A DNA stretch of 64,000 nt from Euclidia mi (GCA_944739405.2 OX123199.2:3709898-3773897); one strand, 5' to 3'. Numbered from the stretch's first letter, positions 21,770 to 32,450 are shown. Notes: generated by a model from the sequence alone, not told the origin. Translations and numbers: made by a program.

Positions 21770-21972
21770 ATACTTACTAATGCATGAAGCTGAAGAGTTT
21801 GTTTGTTTGGTTGAACGCGGTAAGCTCAGGAACTACTGATCCGATTTGAAAAATTTATTGCAGTGTTAGATAGCCCATTTATTGAGGAAGGCTATATAAC
21901 ATCACGCTATGAGCCACAGGAGCTGAGCAGTAGGCTTAAATAACGCGGGTGTAACCGCGAGCTGATCTAGTA
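21770..21972. repeat. Dispersed repeat family A, full-length copy
   Basis: Same layout as at 20316: ACTTACTAATGCATGAAGC start, AGAGTTTGTTTGTTTGGTTG, AAGGCTATATAACATCACGC and the CGCGAGCTGATCTAGT end. Confidence 0.8.
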
Positions 21973-22224
21973 TTTTTATTATCAGATTATTATCTTATAA
22001 TATTGATATACAGACATATTTACACACAAATTAACTTTATCAACTAAACTGTACTGCGCCAACAAAATCAACACAACTAAATTTAGTTGATAAAATATAT
22101 TGTGACGTAAGTTCTGAAGATACAGATAATATTATACTTTATTGTGTAAATAGCAGCAAAACAATATTGTGCTATAACCACAAAAAGATTTATTATTTCT
22201 TATCATTGTCATCAGCCTACTTAT

Positions 22225-22345
22225 TTTGTTTAAGAAATAGGCGTCAAACGAGCAGACGGATTGCCTGATGATAAGCAATTCTCGTCGCCGCTGGACACCT
22301 CAAGACCAGAGGAGTCACAAGTGCGTTGTCAGCCTTTAGCATGAG
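22225..22345 (+). repeat. LINE-derived 3' tail repeat (CAAACGAGCAGACGG type)
   Basis: The blocks GGCGTCAAACGAGCAGACGG, ATTGCCTGATGATAAGCAAT, GGACACCTCAAGACCAGAGG and GTGCGTTGTCAGCCTTT form a repeat common in lepidopteran genomes. It is usually seen as a 5'-truncated LINE or SINE tail. No coding frame remains. Confidence 0.6.
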
Positions 22346-22870
22346 AAATGAAATATCGGAGAAGCGGGATGAGGGAGAAGAAAATCGTGATTACGCCTCT
22401 GGCAATGTAACTCACCAAACATAACGCAACAGTATAGATACATTATGCTATGATATGTATATCATGTGGTATAGTGTTCGATATCGAGTTTTCATCACCT
22501 ACCAAAGACAGTATTTTTTCGTATACTTATCTTAGTCGCCTGAACGCCAGCCACGGCATAAAATGGGATAGTCACACTTTATATTTTTAATTCGCCATTA
22601 CACGAAAGGCTTAAAAATGGATTCTCTTCAAAATTATCTCCAAAGAGAACTTATAAATTAAGTAATTTTAGACCTCCTTAGTTTATCTATGTGCCTCGGG
22701 GCGGCTTACACTCGGTCATCTTATCTCAAACCAGTGAGAACCTGTACCACGATAACCAACGATAAACATATTTATATCTATTTAAATATTATCCTTACTA
22801 TAGATAAATTACGTTATGTGCCTAACACATAGCAAATAACAGTGCTCGTCACATAAAGAGTCTTGTCCAG
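22346..22870. other. AT-rich stretch, no gene seen
   Basis: No feature recognised. Confidence 0.4.
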
Positions 22871-23050
22871 TACAATTTCCACTTGACGATCTTCTTCTCA
22901 TCTTCGTGGGTTCGAATCCCGCTCATTTGTGTAAGTGAACATGGATGTCTGCCTTGGTATGGGGTTTTCTATGTATAATATGTATGCTACTATTGTCTCC
23001 CATAGTACAAGCTCTGCTTACTAGATGGTGGTGTATCTGGTAGTACATTA
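22871..23050 (+). repeat. Degraded tRNA-headed SINE
   Basis: A good B box (GGGTTCGAATCCCG at 22909-22922) is present with a poor A-box region upstream. It is followed by a body unlike S1-S5 (GTTTTCTATGTATAATATG, TCCCATAGTACAAGCTCTGC). It cannot fold as a tRNA. Confidence 0.5.
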
Positions 23051-23218
23051 TTACAATATAATGATTACTTAGCAAATAATGTCATGACATGTAAGTATTG
23101 ACCATCGTAGTGTAGGGCGTCCTGTAGATTGGACGATGTTATTTAAAACGCAGAGGGCAGAGACTGGAGAAATATTGACGACCAATGTCACTGGCGTACT
23201 ATAGGAGAAGCCTATGAT

Positions 23219-23427
23219 CAGAGGGTCTAGTACGAGTTTGCACTCGATCGTTACGGTGGACGATAGCCTAGTCGACGGGAACAATTTCCATACATTTTGT
23301 AAAAGCGCCCCTAACGGAGAGTAGCGATCGATAGAGACCGCATTTAGAAAATGTATGGAAATTGTTCCCGTTGACTAGGCTATCGTCCACCGTGACGATC
23401 GAGTGCAAACTCGTACTAGACCCTCTG
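23219..23427. mobile_element. Palindromic MITE with 80-bp inverted ends
   Basis: The left arm 23219-23298 and right arm 23348-23427 are inverted repeats with only 2 mismatches in 80, separated by 49 bp. The ends read CAGAGGGTCTAGTACGAG and its complement. There is no open frame of its own. The target duplication is not obvious. High arm identity points to a young copy or to gene conversion between arms. Confidence 0.85.
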
Positions 23428-24088
23428 CAGTGTACTGATACAGGCCGATAATGATCATGAAAGTCACTAATCGATAGACTACCAAAAAAGTCAGTTTAAA
23501 ATACTACACAATATATCCCTTTCCATAAATTATCCAATCTATCTAAGCGCACTTATCAATATTTTACGTACACACTTTATGAGTCAAATTCGAGTACAAA
23601 TTATGCAAAAATATTTACTTCACATTTGCCAGACCAATTTAATATTCCCGCCAGTACTATTTAAACTTGCCATTCACAGATTAAATTGTCCACTGTCAGA
23701 CGACATTTTTTTTTCAGTAGTAGCTTTTATTCAATTCGGCACGGTGTAATCAAATATTTATTCTTAATTTAGGACAATGAAAAGCTTTCAGATAACACTA
23801 AATTAATGATCTGTTCGCCGCGGTAACCTTTTTTTAAATCACTTTTTTATCTTGGTATGTCGTTTTATAGTGAACTTCCTATGGCCACCTTCAAGCATAC
23901 ATCAGCTCGTTGACATTATAATATAACCTTATCTCGCGATATACATACATGCAGGTAACATTTCAGCTTAATAGAGAACCGAGAAAGTGTCAAATTTATT
24001 TTGCAAGATTTTATTACAGACACCGGAACAGGTAAAAGTAAATAAATGATTGTAATAATAAAAGGGTACAGCAGAATCACAAGTAAAA
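23428..24088. other. AT-rich stretch, no gene seen
   Basis: No coding frame or repeat recognised. Confidence 0.4.
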
Positions 24089-24245
24089 CCAAAGTCAAAA
24101 ACATGTATTCATTTTGGCCACAAACTGACGCTTATGAACGTCAAAATTTAAGTTAATTACTACAAGATGATTATACATTTACATTTACTGCCACGGTCGC
24201 ACTGCAATAGATAGAACCACGAGAAAGAACGGTCAATAAAACTAA
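24089..24245 (-). repeat. LINE B family 3' UTR fragment
   Basis: Shares TGACGCTTATGAACGTCAAA, CATTTACATTTACTGCCACG and AACCACGAGAAAGAACGG with LINE B's 3' UTR at 14060-14220, in the same orientation. It is a typical heavily 5'-truncated LINE insertion. Its terminal TTTGAA array is not preserved. Confidence 0.8.
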
Positions 24246-25430
24246 AAAAAAAAACTCAAGTAAAAGGTACCTACTTACCTACAAAAAACATTGGCATTCG
24301 TGCGTTTTAATTGTAAGCGCTTTATTACGTTGGTGTGTGCATATACTACATGATAACAATGATAATCAAATGATTATCAGTGCGATAAAACTGATAATTG
24401 TCAATACTTCATAATTACGTCTGCCCTGCCTCCGTTCAATCGATTACCACTGTTACCTACGATAATTCTTATCGCAGATTATTGTTTTACATGAAAAATG
24501 TTTGGACACGCCTTAGTTCTGTGATCAGACACATTTTTATTGTGCCAATTGACTGAAAGAAAAAGATATCAATAAAGTAACTTTTGAATCTTGCCATTAT
24601 CATCAATTTATGTATTCAAGTATGCTTTTGAAACAAACTGTATAACCCAGTTCAACCTGTAAGGTGTGAAATATAAACAAATACTTCCGTAATGTGCCTC
24701 CATGCCTACATTATGAAATGAATCCGCTGTTGTAATAGTTTATGCACCAGAACAAAAGTTAATCTTAGTAACTAGTACCACAGTCAAATAATCCATACAG
24801 TCGTTCGACGAACGCGTCTAGACGGGTCAATCGTGCGGGGGCCAAGAGGTGAGACGCGGGAAGAGCGGTACCTAGTTACGTATATCGCCTTAGTTCCTAA
24901 CTAGGTACATGTTTTGGGGGCTGGCACGTGCTTGTTTTTTGTCCGTGACTTATTTATTTGCTTATTAATATTAATTAAGATGGTGCATACGACTTGTGCT
25001 GTGAGACATTGAAATTTTTTATGCTGTTTAAAGATTTAAATAAAAAGGATTTAAAAAATCTGCCATTTCATCAATTAACTTATACAAAAAAAGAAAATTT
25101 CATAAAATATAATTATTTATATTATTTTGAAATGTATGTACCTATAACCACTTAAAATAATGTGCATATTCCTACTAATCTACTAACTTTTACAATATCT
25201 CATGTCTGGCCAAATCACAGAATAAAGTAGCAATTATTGTACGTAAACAACATGGCAGACGTAAGAAAATATGCGTTTTAAAGTAATATTCGATTCTGGT
25301 GTGATTTTAATTTCATTCAATAAGTACCTATAGTTGGTGCCACGAGAAGATAGACTTTTTGTAAACAAACATTCAGGGCTTCACAGCCTTTTTTCAAACA
25401 GTTGTGTTTTTGACCAACAATGGATAATAT
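24246..25430. other. Gene-free stretch with a short hairpin
   Basis: GTACCTAGTTA (24868-24878) and its perfect complement (24898-24908) form a hairpin inside a GC-richer patch at 24800-24930. No gene is seen. Confidence 0.4.
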
Positions 25431-25640
25431 TACAGATGGGTAACTGTCGTAAGAGCCGACAGAGGGACACTACTATGCAGAGAACAGAACTATAAGAGAA
25501 GGAAAACTTGAAAAAACCCTATAATTGAAAAAAATACTATACCACGCTGGCCTAACGGGTTGGCCGTTAGGCCAGCGTGGTATAGTAGGCCAATTCCTCT
25601 TTTCAAAGGAGAAGCCTAGTCCAGCATGATGATGATGAAC
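25431..25640 (+). repeat. Dispersed repeat family E copy with internal palindrome
   Basis: Matches 33605 and 57535: GTAAGAGCCGACAGAGGGA, GAGAAGGAAAACTTG, CAAAGGAGAAGCCTAGTCCA and a GATGATGATGA tail. Unlike those copies it holds a perfect 24-bp-arm palindrome at 25535-25587. Confidence 0.75.
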
Positions 25641-26669
25641 TAGCTAGTACATTGCATAAAATTTACTAGACATGAAGATTTTACGTTGTCTGTGAATGAA
25701 AGAATGAACTTAAACAAAATCCATTAAAAGTTACGGTAGTCTGAAAACGCAATTTCTTTTTTTAGGTATAAATAATTTTCTGCGCAACTAATAGTTTGCC
25801 ATCTGCTATTCTGCACCCGCTTTTTCAAGATGCCGGCAGCGGAAAGAGCGTTGCAATCCTATAAACTTGTATTTAACTTTACATTTACCCCTTCTTGACA
25901 ACTAAAAAAATAATTTTGTCCTCTGATAAAGGCATGTTAAGCACAATTATGTAACATTTCAATGATCTAACGCCAAATGTTGACATTCTAGGCGTCTGTA
26001 CCTCAAAACATTAAAAGGTCCCGTTGACAGCGCATAATATCGATAAAAACCCGATCCATTGACATATTAGTTTCCAATGACACGTATTTATGTATCGTTG
26101 CACTCATTGGATTTGACATTATTTGTTTTTGACAGAACTATCGCTAAGTTCCTTAGTAGAAATTCTTTGTTTACAAAAAGTCTATGTTCTCGTGGCACGG
26201 ACTATAGTACCTTCGCATTAGGTAAGTACCTACCTATCACATATTATTATGTATCTTGTTAACGGCGCATCCTAGCTCAAAAATAACCATGTTTTTGGCC
26301 CCCTTTTATAAACCCCACACATGTTCTCCGTAATCTCATAGCCCGGTCACCCATCCATAAAATGACCGTGATGTCTATTGCTTTAACTTAACGTAGTTTG
26401 CACGAAAAAAATCTGCAAAATACTTCATATCGATAACATAGGCTCTGCAAGCTGTCCCAAGGTTACCCATCCATTAAACCACCGCTATGTCAATCGCTTT
26501 ATTTTAACTTGGTTTGTACGAAAAATGCTTTATATTCTTAACCGCCTCCCACGACACCTGCGGGAAGAAATAGGTGCTGACTGACACTTTGTATGCAAAT
26601 CTGTCACCGCACGAAAAATGCAACGTGTTTTATAATAATTATTTATCGTTAATTATTGTAATATAATAA
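25641..26669. other. AT-rich stretch, no gene seen
   Basis: CCCGGTCACCCATCCATAAA (26342) and CCCAAGGTTACCCATCCATT (26456) share a block, indicating a diverged local duplication of about 115 bp. No gene. Confidence 0.4.
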
Positions 26670-26955
26670 ACTAGCTGTTTCCCACGGTTTCACCCGCGTC
26701 CTGAGGGAACTTCTTCACGTACCCGGTTAATTTTTAACCTAAGTTACTCCTTGGTACATCAGGCCAGTGAGGGTCCCGTCAAAATAGGTCCAGCCGTTCC
26801 AGAGATTAGCGAGAACAAACAGACAGACAGATGAAAATTGTAAAAAATGTTATTTCGGTGTATATACCGTGTATACATGCATATGCATTTAGTAAAAAGC
26901 GGTTATTTTAATATTACAAACAGACACTCCAATTTTATTTATATGTATAAATAAG
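26670..26955. repeat. Dispersed repeat family B copy
   Basis: Starts ACTAGCTGTTTCCCACGG, then CACCCGCGTCCTGAGGGAAC, CCAGCCGTTCCAGAGATTAG, ACAGACAGACAG and CGGTTATTTTAATATTACAA, and ends near TTATATGTATAAATAA. The copy at 52315 is the same unit inverted. Confidence 0.8.
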
Positions 26956-27934
26956 TGATTTACACTATATTATTCATATAGCGTAGCAATTATAATATTT
27001 TTCTAAAATAAATAGACGGTGTTTGAATAAGTAGGCATTGTTTACATGTGGCAGCCCTAGCCTCCTTACCCTTGTCTAGACGTTGTCGGCTTTTTCTACG
27101 AGATCAAAGGCGTCAAACTACTGTATGTCTTTATACTGTGCTAGTACAATCATCCTTAGGGATTTGCAATCAACTAAGTTTGATGTTGGTATAGATCGTT
27201 TAAGCGTACGTCTCACCACTGAACGCTGTGCTATGTGATGTGTGTTCGATTCCTCTAAGAAACAATATTTTGTATAATACATACATTTCTCTTTGGATCT
27301 GGACGTTCTTTATATCCGTTGATAAGTCGTGAGTAAAGTGTCCTCGGAATACTGTATTCATTCCTAGTGTAGTACTTGTCTATAAGTACATAAAAATACT
27401 ATGCCAAATAATTTTCCATTTTATAACCAAAAAACGTGGTATAAAATAGTTGAATAATCCCCAGTATTCATTAAATGAGGTGGCGTAGCGTGCTCTGACG
27501 AGAAAGGCTGACAAAGGAGCATACCCTCTTGACACGGCCTAGCGTCGTACCTACATGTATTGACTCAACCTAGGGATATTTTATCATCATTATGATTTAT
27601 TATTTCATAATCTGTACCGCAGTAATACATTTTATAAATATGCTAGTCAGCATTACACATACAAAAGTAAATTGATGATAATATAGATAGCAAATTATGC
27701 TATAAAGTGAAAATCAATTTCATCGTATTATCGTTACCAATCGTAAGGTGTTTGATTTTCTTCTTTTTGTTTTATGTTCATAACTGAATAGTCCCAGACT
27801 AAGCAAAGCTTATACTAGACCTAGGAACTAGAAAATGGTATAACATAGATATATATACTTCTTTTCGTGAATACATACGAGTACATATTGAACCTAGAAA
27901 TGCCAAGAACAAGACGAACATCCATGTTCACGCA
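26956..27934. other. Gene-free stretch with a possible SINE remnant
   Basis: A degraded B-box-like TGTTCGATTCCTC occurs at 27243-27256 without a usable A box. Otherwise nothing recognised. Confidence 0.35.
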
Positions 27935-28020
27935 CACAAAAGTTTGACTCGAGCGGAAATTGAACGTGCGGCCTTCGGCGTTGCAGTTTGTAACACTCCC
28001 GCTACGCCACTGGGTCACCT
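27935..28020 (-). repeat. Degraded tRNA-like SINE head
   Basis: On the minus strand GGTGACCCAGTGGCGTAGCG resembles an A-box head, and CGTTCAATTTCCGC is a weak B box about 50 nt later. The 3' body is missing or unrecognisable. Confidence 0.45.
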
Positions 28021-28827
28021 AAATTCAATTGTAGTATTGGAATAGGCAAATGGATATTTTAAATGGAAAATCTCACTACTCGAAATTTAAAATATGGAAT
28101 AACGGGCACCGCCACGCTCTCCATTAAAAATGTGGGATTTATTTAACAAAAAATACTCCCACGACAGATTTACTTTATTACAGAGACTGAGGTACATGCT
28201 TGGTCTATAAGTCTATGTGTTATTTTTAAAACTTAATATTATTATGTCGCTATTCATAGTTGGTAAGATCGTCTATTTTAGCTTTGTAAAGGCGATTTGA
28301 AAGTCTTCGAAGCTGGAGGCAAAGTATAAGTAAGTATTATTAATTTATTATAGAGAAATTAGGCTGAACTTTTTAGATTTTATAACAGAACAGGATTTAT
28401 TGTGTAATACGCCTACACTATAATACATAATTGAAACACTCTAAGAAAATCAATATGAGCCGCTTTAAATGGGCTGTATAATAAAAAATGTGAGTTCTTT
28501 AGACTTAGAAAGGCCTGGTGAAAAACTAAAAAAATATATAATATATTTTTTCTTGTTTAAAAATAATCACTTAACTTCGGGTCACTTCAGAATAATTAAT
28601 TATCAAAATACTTACAAACAAACAGTTTAAACACTTTACACCGCAGCTAAAACGCATCGTAAACTGCCTAAAACTCAGAATCCAACACCGACAATCTGAC
28701 CCGCAACAATTTTCCCAGCCTGTCAGTAATCTCCGTGCCCGATAGGCCAAGTTAGGATCAGTTTAGCCCAGCTAAGCGTCTGACCAACTCGATTTTGTGG
28801 AAATATAGGTTATTATGCGATATAATA
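28021..28827. other. AT-rich stretch, no gene seen
   Basis: ATATTTTAAAT near 28050 recurs inverted about 30 nt later. No gene. Confidence 0.4.
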
Positions 28828-29065
28828 GCGGCGATAGCTCAGTGGTGTACGTAATGGACTGCCGAGATGATGGTCTCGGGTTCGATCCCCAGGGCACACC
28901 TCTGACTTTTCGAAGTTATGTGTGTATTAAAAATGTTAATTATCGCTCGCTTAACAATGTAGATAGCAAAAGGCTCGCCCTCGATTATATTGGGACCGAA
29001 ACATAAGTGGTGAAGTGTGTAATGTTATGTATAGGTTACCTCCACCAGTGAAGTTGGTTGTAGCT
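28828..29065 (+). repeat. tRNA-headed SINE, family S2
   Basis: The head GCGGCGATAGCTCAGTGGTG (A box) and CGGGTTCGATCCCC (B box, 28868) are followed by the S2 body (TTATGTGTGTATTAAAAATG, AAGGCTCGCCCTCGATTATA). The stem-loop tail seen in the copy at 11962 is lost or diverged, so the 3' end is approximate. Confidence 0.8.
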
Positions 29066-29127
29066 AAGCTCATATCCTACCTTCCTCCAACGGCGATATG
29101 TGCTGTCACTGCGCGGGATTGTTTAAA

Positions 29128-29420
29128 AGCGCCGTCAGATTAGCATATTTTTCTGCGTGTATACTGTCGTTTCAGTATACGCGCTTACAATCGTGCTACA
29201 TTACGCGCTTCAAAATACCGGACTCGCGTAAACGGTCATATTTCGGCGTGTTCGCTCGAAACGGTAGTGATATCGTGTCAGGCTCGCGCTTATACGATCT
29301 TAGAAGCGCGTCAACGCTCGTACGAGTTGCGCGTGTGCCAAAAGGCGGACCTATACGCGCCTACATGCGCTTCCCAAAAAGAGGTTATACGCGCGTTTAA
29401 AACTTTAGTCTGAAACCGCT
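29128..29420. mobile_element. CpG-rich MITE related to the one at 7079
   Basis: The ends AGCGCCGTCAGATTAG and AGCGGTTTCAGACTAA (the latter from the minus strand at 29420) form imperfect inverted repeats. GGTTTCAGA is shared with the MITE at 7079. The interior is packed with ACGCGC and GCGCG blocks and is CpG-rich. The plus-strand open frame at 29098-29400 is incidental. Confidence 0.55.
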
Positions 29421-29518
29421 CTAACTAGGGATTATGCCTCGTTTGTTTATCTGCATACAATTAGTGGGTGAAATGCGCGAGCTATATTATATGGCAAACA
29501 GAGCTGTTTGTTTAGCTG

Positions 29519-30140
29519 TATATGTTGCAGTCAAAACTCTTAACCAGTCAAAAGTACTATTGACAAGCAAAATCAATCAAAAGTACTGTTGACCGTATGC
29601 TTTAGTCAATAATACTTTTGACTAAAATAACAGTTAAAAGTATTTTTGCCCAATGGAGCTGGTTAAAAGTACTTCTGACTAACCTACCTACTTATTATGA
29701 AAAGTTCTGTCGCCCAATAAGCTAAGTAGACGGAGCCCTGCTTTGCAGGGCTCCTATTTTCGAGTGCGGGGCCACAGGAGAACCTAACATAACCTAATAA
29801 GTAAGTACCGACAGATAACTAAGTATCCGGTGCGGACGAGAACTTTTCATAATACCTATCAAAAACTTAGTTTATTGGGTGACTAGGTAATTTTAATTCA
29901 CATCGAACGAGTTAATAGTGCTTTTGACTGATGTTTTATTGCAGTTAAAACTACTTTTGACGAAGAGCGTCAGTCAAAAGTACCTTTAATCGCAATTTTG
30001 CAGTCAAAAGTACTAATAACCAATAATTTTCAGTCAAAACCACATTTGACCAACCTGTTCAGTCAAAAGTACCTACTTTTGACTGATTTTGCTAGTCAAT
30101 AGTACTTTTGACTGGTTAAGAGTTTTGACTACAACATATA
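29519..30140. mobile_element. Foldback element built of AGTCAAAAGTACTTTTGACT-like palindromes
   Basis: The outer arms 29519-29585 and 30074-30140 are inverted repeats with about 3 mismatches in 67. Between and within them at least a dozen AGTCAAAAGTA units lie in both orientations, some back to back as a 20-bp palindrome. A nested pair of arms (GTCGCCCAATAAGCTAAG near 29710 and its near-complement near 29865-29882) surrounds a core with a hairpin at 29733-29755. No coding frame is present. The whole 622 bp could fold into one branched hairpin. Confidence 0.8.
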
Positions 30141-30389
30141 TATTGTATGGTTGTTGTTACGTTTAACCGATATTTAACGCTCAACGTTTTAGCAGGATTT
30201 GAATGACAAAGCGGCCTGGTTTAGTTTTTTGTCTCGCTACTTCTGATTGGTCGTTCAGCGAGTCGTTTTTGACAGAGGATAGCTTTAGTGGACTCCAGGA
30301 GTTATTCCCAGTATGGAGGATTTCCGCTTTGATTGTGGATTTTCGTTATTTGTAAATATGGCCACGATACATGAATTTATTTTAATTTG

Positions 30390-30590
30390 GGCGTTGTCTA
30401 TACTATAATATAATAATGAGGAAAGATTTGTATTTTTGTTTGTTTGTAATGAATAAACTAAAAAAGTACTAAACCGATTTTGAAAATTCTTGCACCATTA
30501 TAATGTGACATTATCCCTGAGTGACATAGGCTATATTTATTTCTATAAAACGTTAGGGATCCGTGCGAAGCAGGGACGTGAGGTTAGTCA
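30390..30590. repeat. Dispersed repeat, B-related family
   Basis: GAGGAAAGATTTGTATTTTT, GTTTGTTTGTAATGAATAAAC and AAACCGATTTTGAAAATTC are the inverse of the end region of the copy at 34231. The other end (GATCCGTGCGAAGCAGGGAC) differs, so it may be a sister family. Confidence 0.6.
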
Positions 30591-31172
30591 TTTAAAAAGA
30601 ACAATAATCTTATTTTTAATTAATTAATATCGCAAAATATATTAATTATGAAAATACCTGACGAAAAGGGTTGAAAAATGTTTGAGGACCATGTAAAACA
30701 CACCCATGGCTTCATACAGTGTAAAATAATATAAACATTCTAAGTTTTACCTCGAAGTTTACACCCAGGAATTACAGGCAAATATTTATAAACATGGCGT
30801 TCACATCATTCAGTATAAACTATACTCCTGTAGTTCGTCAGGTTTATTTGCTCGGCTAATAGCAAACAGCCTCAGGTCAGCTGACCACCAATCTGCATCA
30901 CACGCAATAAAATCCTGGAAACCACCAGCACTATTATTAATAAATACTTCATATATCTGTCTCTATATTACATACAGTTTGAAGTGAGACAGCAACACTC
31001 AGCGTGTGGATCAGCTGACCAAAGCAAACGGAGTCGTAATCTATTAATAAGTAGTTATTACATGTTTGTATCCAGATGTAAAGCAATGAGACGTGACTAC
31101 GTAGGTGTTTCTGACATGACAGCGTTTCTTGTAAATACCGCATATTCTCTAAAATAATGAACGAGTATTCAA
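30591..31172. other. AT-rich stretch, no gene seen
   Basis: No feature recognised. Confidence 0.4.
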
Positions 31173-31249
31173 GGCATTGATAGCCTAGTGGAGAGACAAC
31201 AGACTGCTACTCATAGGGTTTCGAGTTCAAATTCACGGCGCGCATTTAT

Positions 31250-31335
31250 CCCCCCCGTGGGATCTTCACCTTGTCGTGGTGGGGAGGCTCAGTAACCGTG
31301 GTTAGGTCACCCACGGTGAAGCTAAGCGAGATCCC
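31250..31335 (+). ncRNA. Candidate HDV-like self-cleaving ribozyme at the 5' end of the element
   Basis: The strands fall in HDV order. P1: CCCCCCC (31250-31256) with GGGGAGG (31281-31287), one C-A mismatch. P2: GGGATCT (31259-31265) with AGATCCC (31329-31335). P3: ACC (31268-31270) with GGT (31278-31280), closing a 7-nt loop. P4: ACCGTGG (31295-31301) with CCACGGT (31311-31317). J4/2 contains GCTAAG, with C31322 a candidate catalytic C. Such ribozymes trim the 5' ends of R2 and other LINE transcripts, and here P1 starts exactly at the first element base. A simple hairpin using TTCACC and GGTGAA competes with this fold. Confidence 0.5.
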
Positions 31336-31640
31336 GGGAGTGGACGCTCCGCGTGGGCTTGACGGAGGCCTGCGCAGGATGCGTCCAACTGTGCGGGTGC
31401 GAGGGACAGTTCTTTTGCCCCTCGCACCCGCCAAGGGGGTTTTGTTCGGGGTCCGCCTGACCATCTGGCGGGCCAATACCCGTCGAGGGGTAGCGAGAAA
31501 TGCTTCGGCGATACCCGACCCTCCGACACATAGGTACATGAGGAACACGGGTTGGTTTTTAGTTAGTAAGAGTCTGACAGTCCCCTTCGCCCTTCCCCCA
31601 GCGCGGAGGGACTCCATGAGGATTTTCCAATCAAAAAAAA
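31250..31640 (+). mobile_element. Short GC-rich retroelement with poly(A) and 14-bp target duplication
   Basis: The 391-bp insertion starts with seven C residues and ends with an A-run (31633-31640). It is flanked on both sides by CGGCGCGCATTTAT (31236-31249 and 31642-31655), a clear target-site duplication of a LINE-type insertion. It is far more GC-rich than its surroundings. The several overlapping open frames in it (up to 139 codons) run in both strands and match nothing I know. It is likely a non-autonomous or internally deleted LINE derivative. Its 5' end may be an HDV-like ribozyme (31250-31335). Confidence 0.85.
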
Positions 31641-31810
31641 ACGGCGCGCATTTATGACTTATCAATGTGAGGATAAAATTAAAAATTATCGCTTGCTAAA
31701 CGTTGGAAACCATCGTGAGAAAACCTGCAGATCTCTGAGTTCCCCATAATGTTCTCTTAAGACCTGTGAAGTCTGCCAATCCGCACTTAGCTAGCATGGC
31801 GAACTATAAC

Positions 31811-32202
31811 CTAATCCTAAATTATAAACAAGACTATTGATGATGAAAGTAAACTAAATAAGATATAATTTAATGAAGAAGACAACTCGCACAGCAAACA
31901 GTTTCAAAATTTCGCGATTTTACTATGCCGTGACCATAGTTGATGTCAACTAGAGGGACATGATCTTTATTTAGAATGCATTTCATAATATAAAGGAGGA
32001 TACCACCAGCATCACCCGCACACGTTTTCTAACTTAAACCGTCGCGTTGCTGCCCTATCCCATATTCATTTCGGGAAGTCATTTCTTAGAGACCCTATGG
32101 TCACCAAGGAACAACGTTACTGTCAGTCAGTCAGTAAAGCAAGAATTTTATATAATTATACAGATTTGAAGTTTGATAAAACCTAGCAAGAAGTTCTAAG
32201 AC
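31811..32202. other. Gene-free stretch with a small repeat fragment
   Basis: 32070-32165 (TTTCGGGAAGTC, CCAAGGAACA, GTCAGTCAGTCAGTAAAGCA) resembles the repeat at 63640-63860. Nothing else. Confidence 0.45.
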
Positions 32203-32450
32203 TGCCTCGTTGGTCCCGCGGCATAAATGTGCGCGTGGGATCGGGAGATCTCGGGTTCTATTCCCGGGTCGGGCAAAGTGTTATTGGGTTCTTCCGTTAG
32301 GAAATTCTCAGTAGCAGCTCGGAGTCTGGTAATATGCCCGGTACGGCAATAGGCTCGCCCCTATTACGTGGGACCAAAAATTCATAGCGAAATGTGGGTG
32401 TAATATACACCTTTGCCTACCCCTGCGGGGATACAGGCGTGAGTCTATAA
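32203..32450 (+). repeat. tRNA-headed SINE, family S1
   Basis: The head GCCTCGTTGGTCCCGCGGCA, B box GGGTTCTATTCCCG (one change from consensus), the S1 body and the stem-loop tail CTACCCCTGCGGGGATACAGG. The tail ends in AT-rich sequence without a GTAT array. Confidence 0.85.

Larger units (their letters stand above)
31173..31810 (+). repeat. tRNA-headed SINE, family S3, split by a 391-bp insertion
   Basis: The head GGCATTGATAGCCTAGTGG and a weak B box (GAGTTCAAATTCACG) lie before the insertion at 31250. The body resumes after 31655 with ATTATCGCTTGCTAAACG, CGTGAGAAAACCTGCAG and CCAATCCGCACTTAGCTAGC, as in the uninterrupted copy at 47403. Confidence 0.75.

Noticed and set aside
29733..29755. 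GGAGCCCTGC hairpin as an intrinsic terminator
   Set aside because: The setting is an insect foldback element, with no bacterial-type transcription unit; it is the element's core hairpin.
29519..30140. CRISPR array
   Set aside because: Repeat units are in both orientations with no constant spacer length, and the window is eukaryotic.
31246..31665. Overlapping open frames of 69-139 codons on both strands
   Set aside because: All lie in the GC-rich retroelement, where stops are rare by composition; no family motif or consistent frame.
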